Of a stretch of DNA of 64,000 nucleotides, positions 8,807-16,813 are shown piece by piece. The stretch is from the NCBI GenBank assembly GCA_035301485.1, contig DATGUF010000017.1:61299-125298 (forward strand), read 5' to 3'. The notes under the pieces are model-generated. The model was given only the letters and a program-made list of their open reading frames with translations. It had not been told where the DNA came from and did no database searches. Origin of the DNA: CALEAR01 sp035301485. Its GTDB lineage: Bacteria; Pseudomonadota; Gammaproteobacteria; Pseudomonadales; Alcanivoracaceae. Numbering within the stretch: position 1 is the stretch's first letter; the number at the start of each line of letters is the position of its first letter. The position numbers and the translations under genes are program-made.

Positions 8807-9901
8807 TTAACTCTCATCAACAACTTTTAAACCACCCTGTTCCACGTGGAACAAGGCAGCTTTTTTATCTTTCAGTAAAATACTAGGCAAACTTTCATGT
8901 GAAAGTGCCGTATAGATTGTCTGCAAGCCTAACGATGAAAGCTGCTCAACAAGGTGAGTCATGTGTTGCGAATCAAGCTCTGCAGCCAAATCATCAACCA
9001 ATACTAAACACCTAAGTGCTTTTTCTTTTACTAAATAGTGCAACTGTGCCAACCCTATAAGTATTGATAGGGTCTTTATTTGCCCTCTAGACATTAAATC
9101 TCTAACTGGCATTTTGTTTTTCAACAACCTTAAATCAGCCCTGTGAGCCCCCCTTGACGTAAACCCTCTCTGGCGATCTGTTTCAAAAGATTCCTGCAAC
9201 AGTTCTTCCAGAGAAGCCTTTTCTGGCCATCCTGGATACAAAGCGATATCAATCTCTTCGCTGCCATCAAAACTGGCGTACATGCTGATCAAATAAGGCC
9301 GTATAGCCTCTACATGCTGTTGTCTCAAGCTGTTTATTTTACCAGAAACCAAGACTAATTGTTTATCCCACGGTGCTATTTCTGCCGCATTTATTGAATA
9401 TTCTTTTAATAGCTTATTTCGCTGCTTAATTATTTTGTTGAGCTGCCGCCACAACTCGTGAAACTCTGGTTCCACGTGGAACAACCCCCAGTCTACGAAA
9501 CGACGTCTTAGTTCTGCGGCGCCATAAACCATGTCAGTGCTATTACTGTGAAACACCTGCACTGGAAAATGTCTCACCAATTCACTAAGGCTAGCTACTG
9601 GATGATTATTAAGTTTCACCCCTGTAAATTGCTGCGCATTACGGGAGAGCCCAGCACGGTAAAGCATCTCACCTAAAGTAAATTCCGCATACAAGGTGAA
9701 TTCATCAGCATCAATATTCAACAAACGTTGCAAACGAGATGTTCTAAAACTTTTACCACTACCGAGTAGATATATCGCTTCTAGTAAACTTGTTTTACCA
9801 GAACCATTTTCACCCAGTATTATTGTATTAGAGGGCGAAGGTGAGAAAGAGAAACTGGAATAATTCCTAAATTTAGTTCCCTGAATTCGCTTTAGTATCA
9901 T
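8807..9901 (-). CDS. recF: DNA replication and repair protein RecF
   Basis: A 364-residue SMC-like ATPase that helps load RecA at gaps and stalled forks. The Walker A motif GENGSGKTS is at residues 30-38, the ABC-type signature appears as LMSRGQIKTLSI, and Walker B is LVLVDDLAAELD. I use the ATG at 9899-9901 (MILKRIQGTKFRNY), which aligns with RecF N-termini; a TTG ten codons earlier is possible but has no ribosome site, and the chosen start also has a weak one. Two parS-like sites lie inside the gene. A terminator-like hairpin separates it from dnaN. Confidence 0.96.
   Translation of the reverse strand: MILKRIQGTKFRNYSSFSFSPSPSNTIILGENGSGKTSLLEAIYLLGSGKSFRTSRLQRLLNIDADEFTLYAEFTLGEMLYRAGLSRNAQQFTGVKLNNHPVASLSELVRHFPVQVFHSNSTDMVYGAAELRRRFVDWGLFHVEPEFHELWRQLNKIIKQRNKLLKEYSINAAEIAPWDKQLVLVSGKINSLRQQHVEAIRPYLISMYASFDGSEEIDIALYPGWPEKASLEELLQESFETDRQRGFTSRGAHRADLRLLKNKMPVRDLMSRGQIKTLSILIGLAQLHYLVKEKALRCLVLVDDLAAELDSQHMTHLVEQLSSLGLQTIYTALSHESLPSILLKDKKAALFHVEQGGLKVVDES
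8838..8853. other. parS site 1 (in recF)
   Basis: TGTTCCACGTGGAACA is a perfect 16-base palindrome with the core of the ParB binding site known from Pseudomonas and Bacillus (consensus TGTTNCACGTGNAACA). It lies in the 3' end of recF, about 3.7 kb from oriC. Confidence 0.93.
9468..9483. other. parS site 2 (in recF)
   Basis: GGTTCCACGTGGAACA differs from the perfect palindrome at the first base only. It is 630 bases from site 1 and in the same gene. Confidence 0.88.
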
Positions 9902-9930
9902 TTCAACAGGCTCAACACACTCAGGGTTCA

Positions 9931-9958
9931 AAAGAAGAGGGCGCCAAGGGAGGCGCCC
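9931..9958 (-). terminator. Hairpin between dnaN and recF
   Basis: On the minus strand GGGCGCC, a six-base loop and GGCGCCC are followed by TCTTCTTTT. This is a GC-rich stem with a broken U-run, 17 bases after the dnaN stop. It may partly end dnaA-dnaN transcripts and lower recF-gyrB expression. Confidence 0.7.
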
Positions 9959-9975
9959 ATTTTAATCGCTGTATA

Positions 9976-11076
9976 TTAAAGCCTCATAGGCATTACAACA
10001 TACAGACTACTATCTGAGTTAGGATCAACAATAACAGCGCTTCCATTATTGTCACCAAGCTTTATGAGCACTTCTGCGCCATTCAGGTTTCCTAACACAT
10101 CTAACAAATAGCCTACGTTAAAACCAATCTCAAAATCTTCCGTTTCACAGGTTACGCCAATTTCTTCAAAAGCTTCTTCCTGCTCTGGGTTATTCGCCAC
10201 CAAACGCATTGTATTAGGTGAGAGCAAAACTCTTACACCTCTATATTTTTCATTAGATAAAATTGCTACACGCTGCATTGCTTGTCGTAGCAAGTCTCTA
10301 TCCGCCAATACAGTGCGTGGTGTTTCACGTGGAACAACTCTTTCGTAGTCAGGGAAAGTAGCATCCACCAAATGGGAGGTGAAGCTAAGGTCCTTCATTT
10401 GTACCCGAATATGGCGATCGCTCACTGTTACAGATACTTCACCTTCAATATCTGATAATAGGCGCGCTAACTCAGTAATACCTTTTCTAGGCACAATTAC
10501 CTGTTTTGTTTCTTGAATAGTAGGCACTTGAGCATCAGACATCGCTAAACGGTGCCCATCCGTGGCTACGGCTCGCAACAACCCTGGCTTTAACTGAATT
10601 AACATTCCATTCAAATAATAACGAACATCATGTTGCGCCATAGAGAAAGCAGTGCTGTCTATCACTCTTCTAAACTGAGCAGCTGCCACATTAAATGTTT
10701 CACCTTCCACATGCTCGTCAGATTTAGGGAATTCAGCAGCGGGTAGGGTGGCAAGAGTAAACCGGCTTCGACCAGAACGAATAACGAGACGGTCGTTTTC
10801 TAAAACAATGGTAACTTCAGCTTCAGCAGGAAGGCTGCGGCAAATATCTACGAATTTTTTGGCGGGTACTGTTGTTTCACCAAACTCCGTATCACCCACT
10901 AGTTGAATATGGGTATTAAGTTCCAACTCTAAATCTGTACTAGTGAGGCTTAAAATATTGTCGTTCACCTCAACTAAAACGTTTGAAAGCACAGGTTGCG
11001 TGTGTCGACGCTCAACCACTCCAGCTATTTGCTGTAGGGGCTTTAATAAATCTTCTCGATTGATGCTAAATTTCAT
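9976..11076 (-). CDS. dnaN: DNA polymerase III sliding clamp beta
   Basis: A 366-residue protein, the usual length, that forms the ring-shaped dimer tethering DNA polymerase III to DNA. The start MKFSINREDLLKPLQQIAGVVERR and the C-terminal YVVMPMRL, which forms part of the clamp's peptide-binding region, are typical of the family. The ATG at 11074-11076 is preceded by GGGGGAG at good spacing; a TTG two codons earlier is less likely. It follows dnaA with a 17-base gap and is likely co-transcribed. A parS-like site lies inside the gene. Confidence 0.98.
   Translation of the reverse strand: MKFSINREDLLKPLQQIAGVVERRHTQPVLSNVLVEVNDNILSLTSTDLELELNTHIQLVGDTEFGETTVPAKKFVDICRSLPAEAEVTIVLENDRLVIRSGRSRFTLATLPAAEFPKSDEHVEGETFNVAAAQFRRVIDSTAFSMAQHDVRYYLNGMLIQLKPGLLRAVATDGHRLAMSDAQVPTIQETKQVIVPRKGITELARLLSDIEGEVSVTVSDRHIRVQMKDLSFTSHLVDATFPDYERVVPRETPRTVLADRDLLRQAMQRVAILSNEKYRGVRVLLSPNTMRLVANNPEQEEAFEEIGVTCETEDFEIGFNVGYLLDVLGNLNGAEVLIKLGDNNGSAVIVDPNSDSSLYVVMPMRL
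10321..10336. other. parS site 3 (in dnaN)
   Basis: TGTTTCACGTGGAACA matches the parS consensus with a single asymmetry between its two arms. It lies about 2.3 kb from oriC. Confidence 0.88.
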
Positions 11077-11093
11077 GAACAACTCCCCCTATT

Positions 11094-12545
11094 TTAGGAC
11101 GTCAAACTACGCAACAAATTTTGGTAGTCTTCTTCAATTTCAGTGTTTTCATCGCGCAAACTTTGCACTCGCCTACAAGCATGTAATACCGTCGTGTGGT
11201 CGCGCCCGCCAAATGCATGGCCGATTTCTGGATAACTATTTCTAGTTAGCTCTTTAGACAACGCCATAGCAATTTGCCTCGGCCGAGCAACAGAACGACT
11301 GCGCCTGGCTGATAATAAATCTGACGTTTTTATTTTGTAATATTCAGCAACTATACGCTGAATATTATCGATATTAATTTGCCTCGCTTGCATTTGTAGC
11401 AAGTCACGCAGTGCATCTTTTATTAAAGGAATAGTGATGGGCTGGCCTAAAAAATTACTGTGGGCCACCACTCTTTTTAATGCACCTTCCAATTCACGAA
11501 CGTTAGATCTAATTCTCTGAGCTATGAAGAATGCTGCATCATCAGGTAGGTGAACACTCACTTCCTCAGCCTTTTTCTTCAAAATAGCCACCCTTGTTTC
11601 TAGCTCAGGGGGTTCCATTGGCTGAGATAAACCCCAACCAAAACGGCTCTTCAAACGCTCTTCAAGCCCATCAATTTCTTTTGGAAACTTATCGCACGTT
11701 AAAATCACCTGCTGGCCATTTTCAATCAACGCATTAAAGGTGTGGAAAAACTCTTCTTGAGAGGCTTCCTTGCCTGCGAAAAATTGGATGTCGTCAATCA
11801 ATAACGCATCCACATTACGATAGAAACGTTTAAATTCATTGATCGTTTTATTACGTAACCCAGAAATCATTTCGCCAACAAAGCGTTCACTGTGCAGATA
11901 AATAACGTTTGCATCTGGGTTTCGCCTTAATATTTCGTTACCCACAGCCTGCATCAAGTGTGTTTTACCTAACCCAACATCGCCGTATAGAAGCAGGGGA
12001 TTATACCCATGCGCTCCTGGGCTTTCAGCCACTTGTTGCGCAGCGGCAGCAGCCATTTGGTTCGATTTACCCTCAACAAAACTATCAAAAGTATAAGCTC
12101 TGTTTAAGGTGCTTCTACCTGATTTAGGAGTATGGCTAGGTTTCGCCGGTTCAGTTGCTGTGCTTGTCGAAGGAGCACTCTGTTGCGGTTGCGGCATCGA
12201 AGCTGCCACTTTTTTAGCTGTCTTAGGACGGTTTGAGCTCACCGCTGGCTGCCTTCTTTTGATAGTTGGTTCTTGCCCAACATTTATAGATAAGCGCGAA
12301 TCACCCACCTTTATATCTAAAGTAGGTAAAGGCCCTTCATGCACCTCAGCCATGATTTCTTTAATGTTGCTCAAATACTTATCACGTACCCAATCAACAA
12401 TAAATTTGTTGGGTGCTAGAAGCGTTAACCTACCTCCTTCATCTGAGGATGAAACCTGTAAGGGCTTTATCCACATGGAATATTGCTCACGAGGCAATTC
12501 TGCTTCTAGCCTCGAAGTACATTTCTGCCAAATCTCATCAACCAC
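11094..12545 (-). CDS. dnaA: Chromosomal replication initiator protein DnaA
   Basis: A 483-residue AAA+ initiator that binds DnaA boxes and opens oriC. Domain I is at 1-90 (IWQKCTSRLEAELPREQYSMWIKPLQ region), domain II is a Ser/Thr/Pro-rich linker at about 95-145, domain III has Walker A GDVGLGKT (188-195) and Walker B LLIDDIQFF, and domain IV ends with the box-binding signature GHAFGGRDHTTVLHA. The start is GTG (12543-12545) with only a weak ribosome site, which is common for dnaA. Its likely promoter overlaps a DnaA box, so self-repression is probable. dnaN follows directly. Confidence 0.98.
   Translation of the reverse strand: MVDEIWQKCTSRLEAELPREQYSMWIKPLQVSSSDEGGRLTLLAPNKFIVDWVRDKYLSNIKEIMAEVHEGPLPTLDIKVGDSRLSINVGQEPTIKRRQPAVSSNRPKTAKKVAASMPQPQQSAPSTSTATEPAKPSHTPKSGRSTLNRAYTFDSFVEGKSNQMAAAAAQQVAESPGAHGYNPLLLYGDVGLGKTHLMQAVGNEILRRNPDANVIYLHSERFVGEMISGLRNKTINEFKRFYRNVDALLIDDIQFFAGKEASQEEFFHTFNALIENGQQVILTCDKFPKEIDGLEERLKSRFGWGLSQPMEPPELETRVAILKKKAEEVSVHLPDDAAFFIAQRIRSNVRELEGALKRVVAHSNFLGQPITIPLIKDALRDLLQMQARQINIDNIQRIVAEYYKIKTSDLLSARRSRSVARPRQIAMALSKELTRNSYPEIGHAFGGRDHTTVLHACRRVQSLRDENTEIEEDYQNLLRSLTS
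12467..12475 (+). promoter_or_regulatory. DnaA box inside the dnaA coding region
   Basis: A perfect TTATCCACA lies opposite the codons for residues W25-I26-K27 of DnaA. That protein motif is conserved, so the match may be coincidental, but it is close enough to oriC to bind DnaA. Confidence 0.5.
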
Positions 12546-12580
12546 AAAAAAGCCTATTAAAGTAGGTGTAGAAAAAGCTC

Positions 12581-12609
12581 ATTGTAACCACGCAAACAAA
12601 AGTTATCCA
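12581..12609 (-). promoter_or_regulatory. Likely dnaA promoter, overlapping a DnaA box
   Basis: On the minus strand TGGATA, 17 bases, then TACAAT reads as a sigma-70 promoter 36 bases before the GTG. The -35 hexamer lies within the DnaA box at 12603-12611, so bound DnaA should block RNA polymerase. Confidence 0.6.
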
Positions 12610-12611
12610 CA
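12603..12611 (+). promoter_or_regulatory. DnaA box 1
   Basis: Perfect TTATCCACA, nearest to dnaA and overlapping the -35 element of its likely promoter. Confidence 0.9.
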
Positions 12612-12653
12612 GCTATAAATCACAAGGTTTTGTCTGTTTTATGTACTTTCTCT

Positions 12654-12662
12654 TGTGGATAA
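12654..12662 (-). promoter_or_regulatory. DnaA box 2
   Basis: Perfect TTATCCACA on the minus strand, opposite in direction to the other strong boxes. Confidence 0.9.
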
Positions 12663-12724
12663 CTATAGCCAAAACCACATGTACAACTCTTGTATAGGCC
12701 TGTTAACAACCCAAAACCCGTTTT

Positions 12725-12733
12725 TTATCCACA
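12725..12733 (+). promoter_or_regulatory. DnaA box 3
   Basis: Perfect TTATCCACA on the plus strand. Confidence 0.9.
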
Positions 12734-12791
12734 TCAACTCACCTCTCATACAGAATTCTTAGAGTGGTTATCAATAGGGATAGTCATCGGG

Positions 12792-12800
12792 TTATCAACA
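12792..12800 (+). promoter_or_regulatory. Variant DnaA box
   Basis: TTATCAACA, one mismatch to the consensus and in the same direction as its neighbours; probably a weaker site. Confidence 0.6.
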
Positions 12801-12834
12801 ACGCAAATTATTGAAAAACTGAGCTTTTATTGAG

Positions 12835-12843
12835 TTATCCACA
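12835..12843 (+). promoter_or_regulatory. DnaA box 4, next to the unwinding element
   Basis: Perfect TTATCCACA, 17 bases before the DnaA-trio-like run and pointing toward it, as expected for the box that loads DnaA onto single strands. Confidence 0.9.
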
Positions 12844-12860
12844 GTTTTCATGCACAACTA

Positions 12861-12880
12861 TTACTACTACGTACTACTAA
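12861..12880 (+). other. DnaA-trio-like element
   Basis: The plus strand reads TTACTACTACGTACTACTAA, so the opposite strand read 3' to 5' gives repeated GAT triplets (GATGATG, then ATGATGAT). Such trios next to a DnaA box are the known single-strand binding element of bacterial origins. It is followed by AT-rich DNA. Confidence 0.65.
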
Positions 12881-12966
12881 AAAAGAATATTTAAAAGATT
12901 ATAGTTAACAGCTAAATAACGTTTTTTTTTGAAAACGAACCCCAACTACTAAAAAACGCTTACTTA

Positions 12967-12995
12967 TTGACAAACACTCTGCATCCACATAACAT
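12967..12995 (+). promoter_or_regulatory. Promoter of rpmH-rnpA
   Basis: TTGACA, 17 bases, TAACAT: a perfect -35 with a near-consensus -10, 47 bases before the rpmH start codon. Confidence 0.8.
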
Positions 12996-13042
12996 CTTCG
13001 GCCTACAAATCTGTAAGTTTTACCTTTAATAGGAAGGTTTCC

Positions 13043-13177
13043 ATGAAACGCACTTATCAACCAAGTAAAATTAAGCGTAAGCGTCTGCATGGCTTCCGTG
13101 CACGTATGGCTACTGCTGGCGGTCGCGCTGTAATTGCACGCCGTCGTGCCAAAGGCCGTAAGCGTTTATCTGCTTAA
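13043..13177 (+). CDS. rpmH: 50S ribosomal protein L34
   Basis: A 44-residue, highly basic protein beginning MKRTYQPSKIKRKRLHGFRA and ending RRRAKGRKRLSA, the standard L34 sequence. It is part of the large ribosomal subunit. The ribosome site AGGAAGG is five bases before the ATG. It is the first gene of the rpmH-rnpA-yidC group on the right side of oriC, where it is placed in most bacteria. Confidence 0.98.
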   Translation: MKRTYQPSKIKRKRLHGFRARMATAGGRAVIARRRAKGRKRLSA

Positions 13178-13210
13178 CAAATATTGCCTGGGGAACCAGT
13201 GGTAAAAAAT

Positions 13211-13567
13211 ATGAGCACCACTGGTTTTTCACGCAAACTAAGGCTGTTAGATCAAGAATCATACAGCCTAGTTTTTAAACAACCTGATTTACGCTTAAAT
13301 TCAACCCATCTTCTTCTCTTAGCTAAAAAAAACGGCTTAACACATCCTCGTTTAGGTTTAGCTATCAGTAAAAAAAGAGCCCCTCTCGCTACTAGTCGTA
13401 ACGTTATAAAACGCCAGGCAAGAGAAGTTTTTCGAAGCCATCAACATGAAATTCCATGTTACGACATGATTTTTTTGCTAAGAAAAAACATCTCGAAAAC
13501 AAATAGCAAAAAAATACGCAGTGAATATCTCTCTATCTTTGAGCAACTTCTTGCTAAACAACGCTAA
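13211..13567 (+). CDS. rnpA: Ribonuclease P protein component
   Basis: A 118-residue basic protein that assists the RNase P RNA in trimming tRNA 5' ends. The family core is visible: GFSRKLRLLDQESYSLVF at the start, PRLGLAISKKRAP in the middle and the RNR-like motif SRNVIKRQAREVFR. I start at ATG 13211 because MSTTGFSRKLRLL aligns with other RnpA N-termini; a longer frame from TTG 13184 or GTG 13199 exists and the GTG has GGGGA close by, so the start is not certain. rpmH ends 33 bases upstream. Confidence 0.94.
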   Translation: MSTTGFSRKLRLLDQESYSLVFKQPDLRLNSTHLLLLAKKNGLTHPRLGLAISKKRAPLATSRNVIKRQAREVFRSHQHEIPCYDMIFLLRKNISKTNSKKIRSEYLSIFEQLLAKQR

Positions 13568-13613
13568 GACTGCGAAACTGCCATCATTTTTCCCAAGCTG
13601 ACTGGTCAAAAAC

Positions 13614-15332
13614 ATGCAAATACAAAGATCTTTACTATTTGTTGCCATAGGTGTGGTTACCTATTTAATGATTCTTGCGTGGAAGAATGATTTCACAAAC
13701 ACCGAACCTGCCCAACAAGTAGTTTCAACACAAACAGAAGCCTCACAATCAAACACTTGGGAAGATGATCTACCCGATGTGACGCAGGCACCTGCTGAAA
13801 TTTACGATGACATAGCATTGGTGGGTGAAAAAACAACCACTGATTCAAACACTTCCTCAATCATTAACGTTAAAACTGATGTTTATGATTTAGATATTGA
13901 TTTAGTAGGTGGGGATATCACTCGTGTGGCACTTCTTAATTACCCACGACGAGTTGATACACCCAACGAACCCTTTGTGTTGATGGATGAACAACGAAGT
14001 TTTGTAGCGCAAAGTGGATTAATTGGTGCAGATGGCACAGATAAAAACGGGCAAAAAGCACGTTGGACAGCTGAAAAAACTCATTACGCCTTAAAAGAAG
14101 GCAAAGAACAGCTAATAGTTAGCCTGCAACTTGAACAAGAAAGCGGCACGGTTATCACTCGGCAGTACATTTTCGAACGTAATAACTACCTGATTAAGAA
14201 CAGATACACCGTTAATAACACGGATAACTCAAAGCCCTGGCGTGCAGCCTTGTACGGGCAAATAAAACGTGATGGCAGTGATGACCCAACTAAAGATACT
14301 GCTGGTTTTGCCCCCATGCCTACCTACATGGGAGGTGCATACTGGGCACCGGATAAGCCCTATAACAAAATAAAGCTATCTGATATCAGAGATAAAAGCC
14401 TCAACATTGAACACAACAATGGTTGGATTGCCTTTATTCAACACTATTTTTTAACCGCTTGGGTACCTAGTGAAGGGGTTAAATACAAATACGGTACACA
14501 CTATAATTCAGCGAAAGATGAGTATATTTTGCGTTTTATAAGTGCAGTACAAGAAGTATCCCCAGGCGAAGTGGGCGAGTTTAACGCTGATTTCTTTGTG
14601 GGCCCTAAGCTACAAGATGAGTTAAAAGCAATTAGCCCTGGGCTTCATATGACAGTGGACTACGGCTGGTTATGGTTTATTTCACAGCCTATTTTCGCTC
14701 TCTTGGTGTTCTTGCAAAGCGGTAACGTCACCATCTTTGGTAAAGAACTTAGCCTTGGTTTTGGTGTGGGTAACTGGGGTGTAGCTATCATCCTACTCAC
14801 CCTTATTATTAAATTAGTATTCTTTAAATTGTCAGCTACCAGTTATCGTTCTATGGCTCGGATGCGTAAAGCAGGCCCACAAATGCAACGTATTCGTGAT
14901 GAGTACAAGAACGATAAGCAAAAACAATCTATGGAATTAATGAAGCTCTACAAGCGCGAGCAGATTAATCCCCTAGGTGGTTGCTTGCCCATATTGGTAC
15001 AAATGCCTGTGTTTATTTCTTTGTACTATGTGCTGCTGGAATCTGTGGAATTACGTCAAGCTCCATTTTTCGGTTGGATTCAAGACTTATCCTTAATGGA
15101 TCCGTTCTTTATTTTGCCCTTGTTAATGGGTGCCTCTATGTTTATTCAGATGCGGTTAAACCCAGCTCCACAAGACCCAACACAAGCGCAAATCATGAAA
15201 TGGATGCCAGTGGCGTTTACTATTTTCTTCCTCTGGTTCCCAGCAGGGTTGGTGTTGTACTGGTTAACAAACAACTTGTTATCCATTGCTCAGCAATGGA
15301 TTATCACTCGTAGTATTGAGCGTGAAAGTTAA
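13614..15332 (+). CDS. yidC: Membrane protein insertase YidC
   Basis: A 572-residue inner-membrane insertase that places proteins in the membrane alone or with SecYEG. It has an N-terminal membrane segment (residues 7-22), a large periplasmic P1 domain (about 60-350) and the conserved five-helix core (about 360-560) containing KLSATSYRSMARMRK, QMPVFISLYYVLLES and WFPAGLVLYWLTNNL. Length is typical for gammaproteobacteria. Only 46 bases separate it from rnpA, so the small yidD gene that often sits here is missing. A strong terminator follows. Confidence 0.97.
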   Translation: MQIQRSLLFVAIGVVTYLMILAWKNDFTNTEPAQQVVSTQTEASQSNTWEDDLPDVTQAPAEIYDDIALVGEKTTTDSNTSSIINVKTDVYDLDIDLVGGDITRVALLNYPRRVDTPNEPFVLMDEQRSFVAQSGLIGADGTDKNGQKARWTAEKTHYALKEGKEQLIVSLQLEQESGTVITRQYIFERNNYLIKNRYTVNNTDNSKPWRAALYGQIKRDGSDDPTKDTAGFAPMPTYMGGAYWAPDKPYNKIKLSDIRDKSLNIEHNNGWIAFIQHYFLTAWVPSEGVKYKYGTHYNSAKDEYILRFISAVQEVSPGEVGEFNADFFVGPKLQDELKAISPGLHMTVDYGWLWFISQPIFALLVFLQSGNVTIFGKELSLGFGVGNWGVAIILLTLIIKLVFFKLSATSYRSMARMRKAGPQMQRIRDEYKNDKQKQSMELMKLYKREQINPLGGCLPILVQMPVFISLYYVLLESVELRQAPFFGWIQDLSLMDPFFILPLLMGASMFIQMRLNPAPQDPTQAQIMKWMPVAFTIFFLWFPAGLVLYWLTNNLLSIAQQWIITRSIERES

Positions 15333-15359
15333 CCACCTCACCATTTAAGAAAGCAACGA

Positions 15360-15395
15360 GGCGAGTGTGGGACACCACACTCGCCTTATTTTATT
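15360..15395 (+). terminator. Intrinsic terminator after yidC
   Basis: GGCGAGTGTGG, a GACA loop, CCACACTCGCC, then TTATTTTATT. The 11-base perfect stem ends the rpmH-rnpA-yidC transcript just ahead of mnmE. Confidence 0.88.
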
Positions 15396-15411
15396 CAGCG
15401 TTAGGTGTTTT

Positions 15412-16797
15412 ATGGCTTACGATAAAAACGACACCATTGTGGCGGTGGCTACAGCTACTGGGCCAGGAGGAGTAGGAATTGTTAGGCTTTCCGGTAAGGA
15501 AGCACTTACTATCGGGCTAAAGATATGCCGCAGAGAAAACTCTTTTACGCCACGTTTTGCTCACTATCATCGTTTTTATAACACTGCTGATGAGTTGCTA
15601 GACGAAGGCTTAGTTTTGTACTTCCCAGGCCCCCATTCTTTTACAGGCGAGGATGTGGTGGAATTACAGGGGCATGGTGGGCCTGTGTTGCTCGACCAAC
15701 TGGTGCAAAGCTGCATCAGTTTAGGAGCTCGATATGCAGAGCCGGGCGAGTTTTCTTATCGCGCCTTTATGAATGATCGCTTAGACCTCGCCCAAGCTGA
15801 AGCCATCGCAGACCTCATTGATGCAGGTACCGCCTCTGCTGCCAAAGCCGCTGCTAATTCACTCACAGGGGCTTTTTCTAAAGAGGTTAATGCCTTAGTA
15901 GAAGGGCTCATCCAACTGCGTATGTACGTGGAAGCTGCTATCGATTTCCCTGATGAAGAAATCGATTTTTTATCTGATGGGCATATTGAAGAGAAGCTGT
16001 TAAGCCTCATTGAAAATACAGAAAATGTGCTCGCCGTGGCGCAGCAGGGCCGTTTGCTACGTGAGGGAATTACGGTGGTTATTGCAGGGCGGCCAAATGC
16101 GGGAAAATCTTCCTTGTTAAATCAATTGGCAGGCTCTGATGTGGCCATCGTTACAGATATTCCTGGCACTACACGAGATGTATTACGTGAAACCATCCAC
16201 ATTGATGGCATGCCAATTAAAATAATTGATACAGCAGGCCTACGTGAATCACCGGATGTGGTGGAACAAGAAGGTATTAAACGTGCTTGGCTAGAAATAG
16301 AGCAAGCCGACCATATTTTGCATGTGATGGACTCTAGCAAGAACAGTTTAGCTGCACTTGAGCAACCAGAAAGCTTGTTACCCAGTGGGCAAAAATCACT
16401 GTATGAATTAGGCATTCCTGTTACTCATTTATGGAATAAAGCTGATTTATCAGGTTTAACGCCAGGGCTACAAGCGGAAAATAGCCAGGCTATTGCCATA
16501 TCTGCCGCTACAGGCGCAGGTATAGAAGCGTTAAAGGTGCATTTAAAGGCCGCAGTAGGGTTTACAGCAGAAGAGGGCGGGAGTGCCTTTAGTGCGCGCC
16601 GGCGCCATGTGGTGGCTCTTGAAAGTGGCTTAGCAGCGCTTCGTGATGGGGCTCAACAGTTGCAGTTGCACCAGGCAGGAGAATTACTGGCAGAGGATTT
16701 AAGAGCGGCCCAACAAGCGCTAGAGGATATTACAGGCGTTTTTACCGCGGATGATCTTTTAGGCCGTATTTTTGGCAGTTTCTGTATCGGGAAATAA
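15412..16797 (+). CDS. mnmE: tRNA modification GTPase MnmE
   Basis: A 461-residue GTPase that, with MnmG, puts the aminomethyl-type group on wobble uridine 34 of certain tRNAs. The N-terminal folate-binding domain is at about 1-118 (DTIVAVATATGPGGVGIVRLSG). The inserted G domain shows GRPNAGKS (226-233), GTTRD, DTAGL (273-277) and NKAD. The C-terminus ends in FCIGK with the required cysteine. The ATG at 15412 has TTAGG upstream; the longer frame starting inside the terminator is unlikely. Its partner mnmG is 40 kb away here instead of nearby. Confidence 0.97.
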   Translation: MAYDKNDTIVAVATATGPGGVGIVRLSGKEALTIGLKICRRENSFTPRFAHYHRFYNTADELLDEGLVLYFPGPHSFTGEDVVELQGHGGPVLLDQLVQSCISLGARYAEPGEFSYRAFMNDRLDLAQAEAIADLIDAGTASAAKAAANSLTGAFSKEVNALVEGLIQLRMYVEAAIDFPDEEIDFLSDGHIEEKLLSLIENTENVLAVAQQGRLLREGITVVIAGRPNAGKSSLLNQLAGSDVAIVTDIPGTTRDVLRETIHIDGMPIKIIDTAGLRESPDVVEQEGIKRAWLEIEQADHILHVMDSSKNSLAALEQPESLLPSGQKSLYELGIPVTHLWNKADLSGLTPGLQAENSQAIAISAATGAGIEALKVHLKAAVGFTAEEGGSAFSARRRHVVALESGLAALRDGAQQLQLHQAGELLAEDLRAAQQALEDITGVFTADDLLGRIFGSFCIGK

Positions 16798-16813
16798 CAC
16801 AATTGCGCAGCGA

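Larger units (their letters stand above)
12546..13042. other. oriC: Origin of replication oriC (dnaA-rpmH intergenic region)
   Basis: This 497-base non-coding stretch has four perfect DnaA boxes (12603-12611, 12654-12662 reversed, 12725-12733, 12835-12843), a one-mismatch box TTATCAACA (12792-12800) and a weaker TTATCAATA (12768-12776). After the last strong box come a DnaA-trio-like run (12861-12880) and an AT-rich stretch (about 12877-12935) that would be the unwinding element. The same gene interval holds oriC in Pseudomonas. Evidence is direct for the boxes and strong by position for origin function. Confidence 0.95.

Noticed and set aside
10943..11245. Open frame of 100 codons on the plus strand over the dnaN-dnaA junction
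   Set aside because: It is opposite two firm genes, has no ribosome site and no recognisable protein features.
12109..12618. Open frame of 169 codons opposite the dnaA start and running into oriC
   Set aside because: It covers DnaA boxes and the dnaA promoter, and its protein has no domain pattern; it is a shadow of dnaA.
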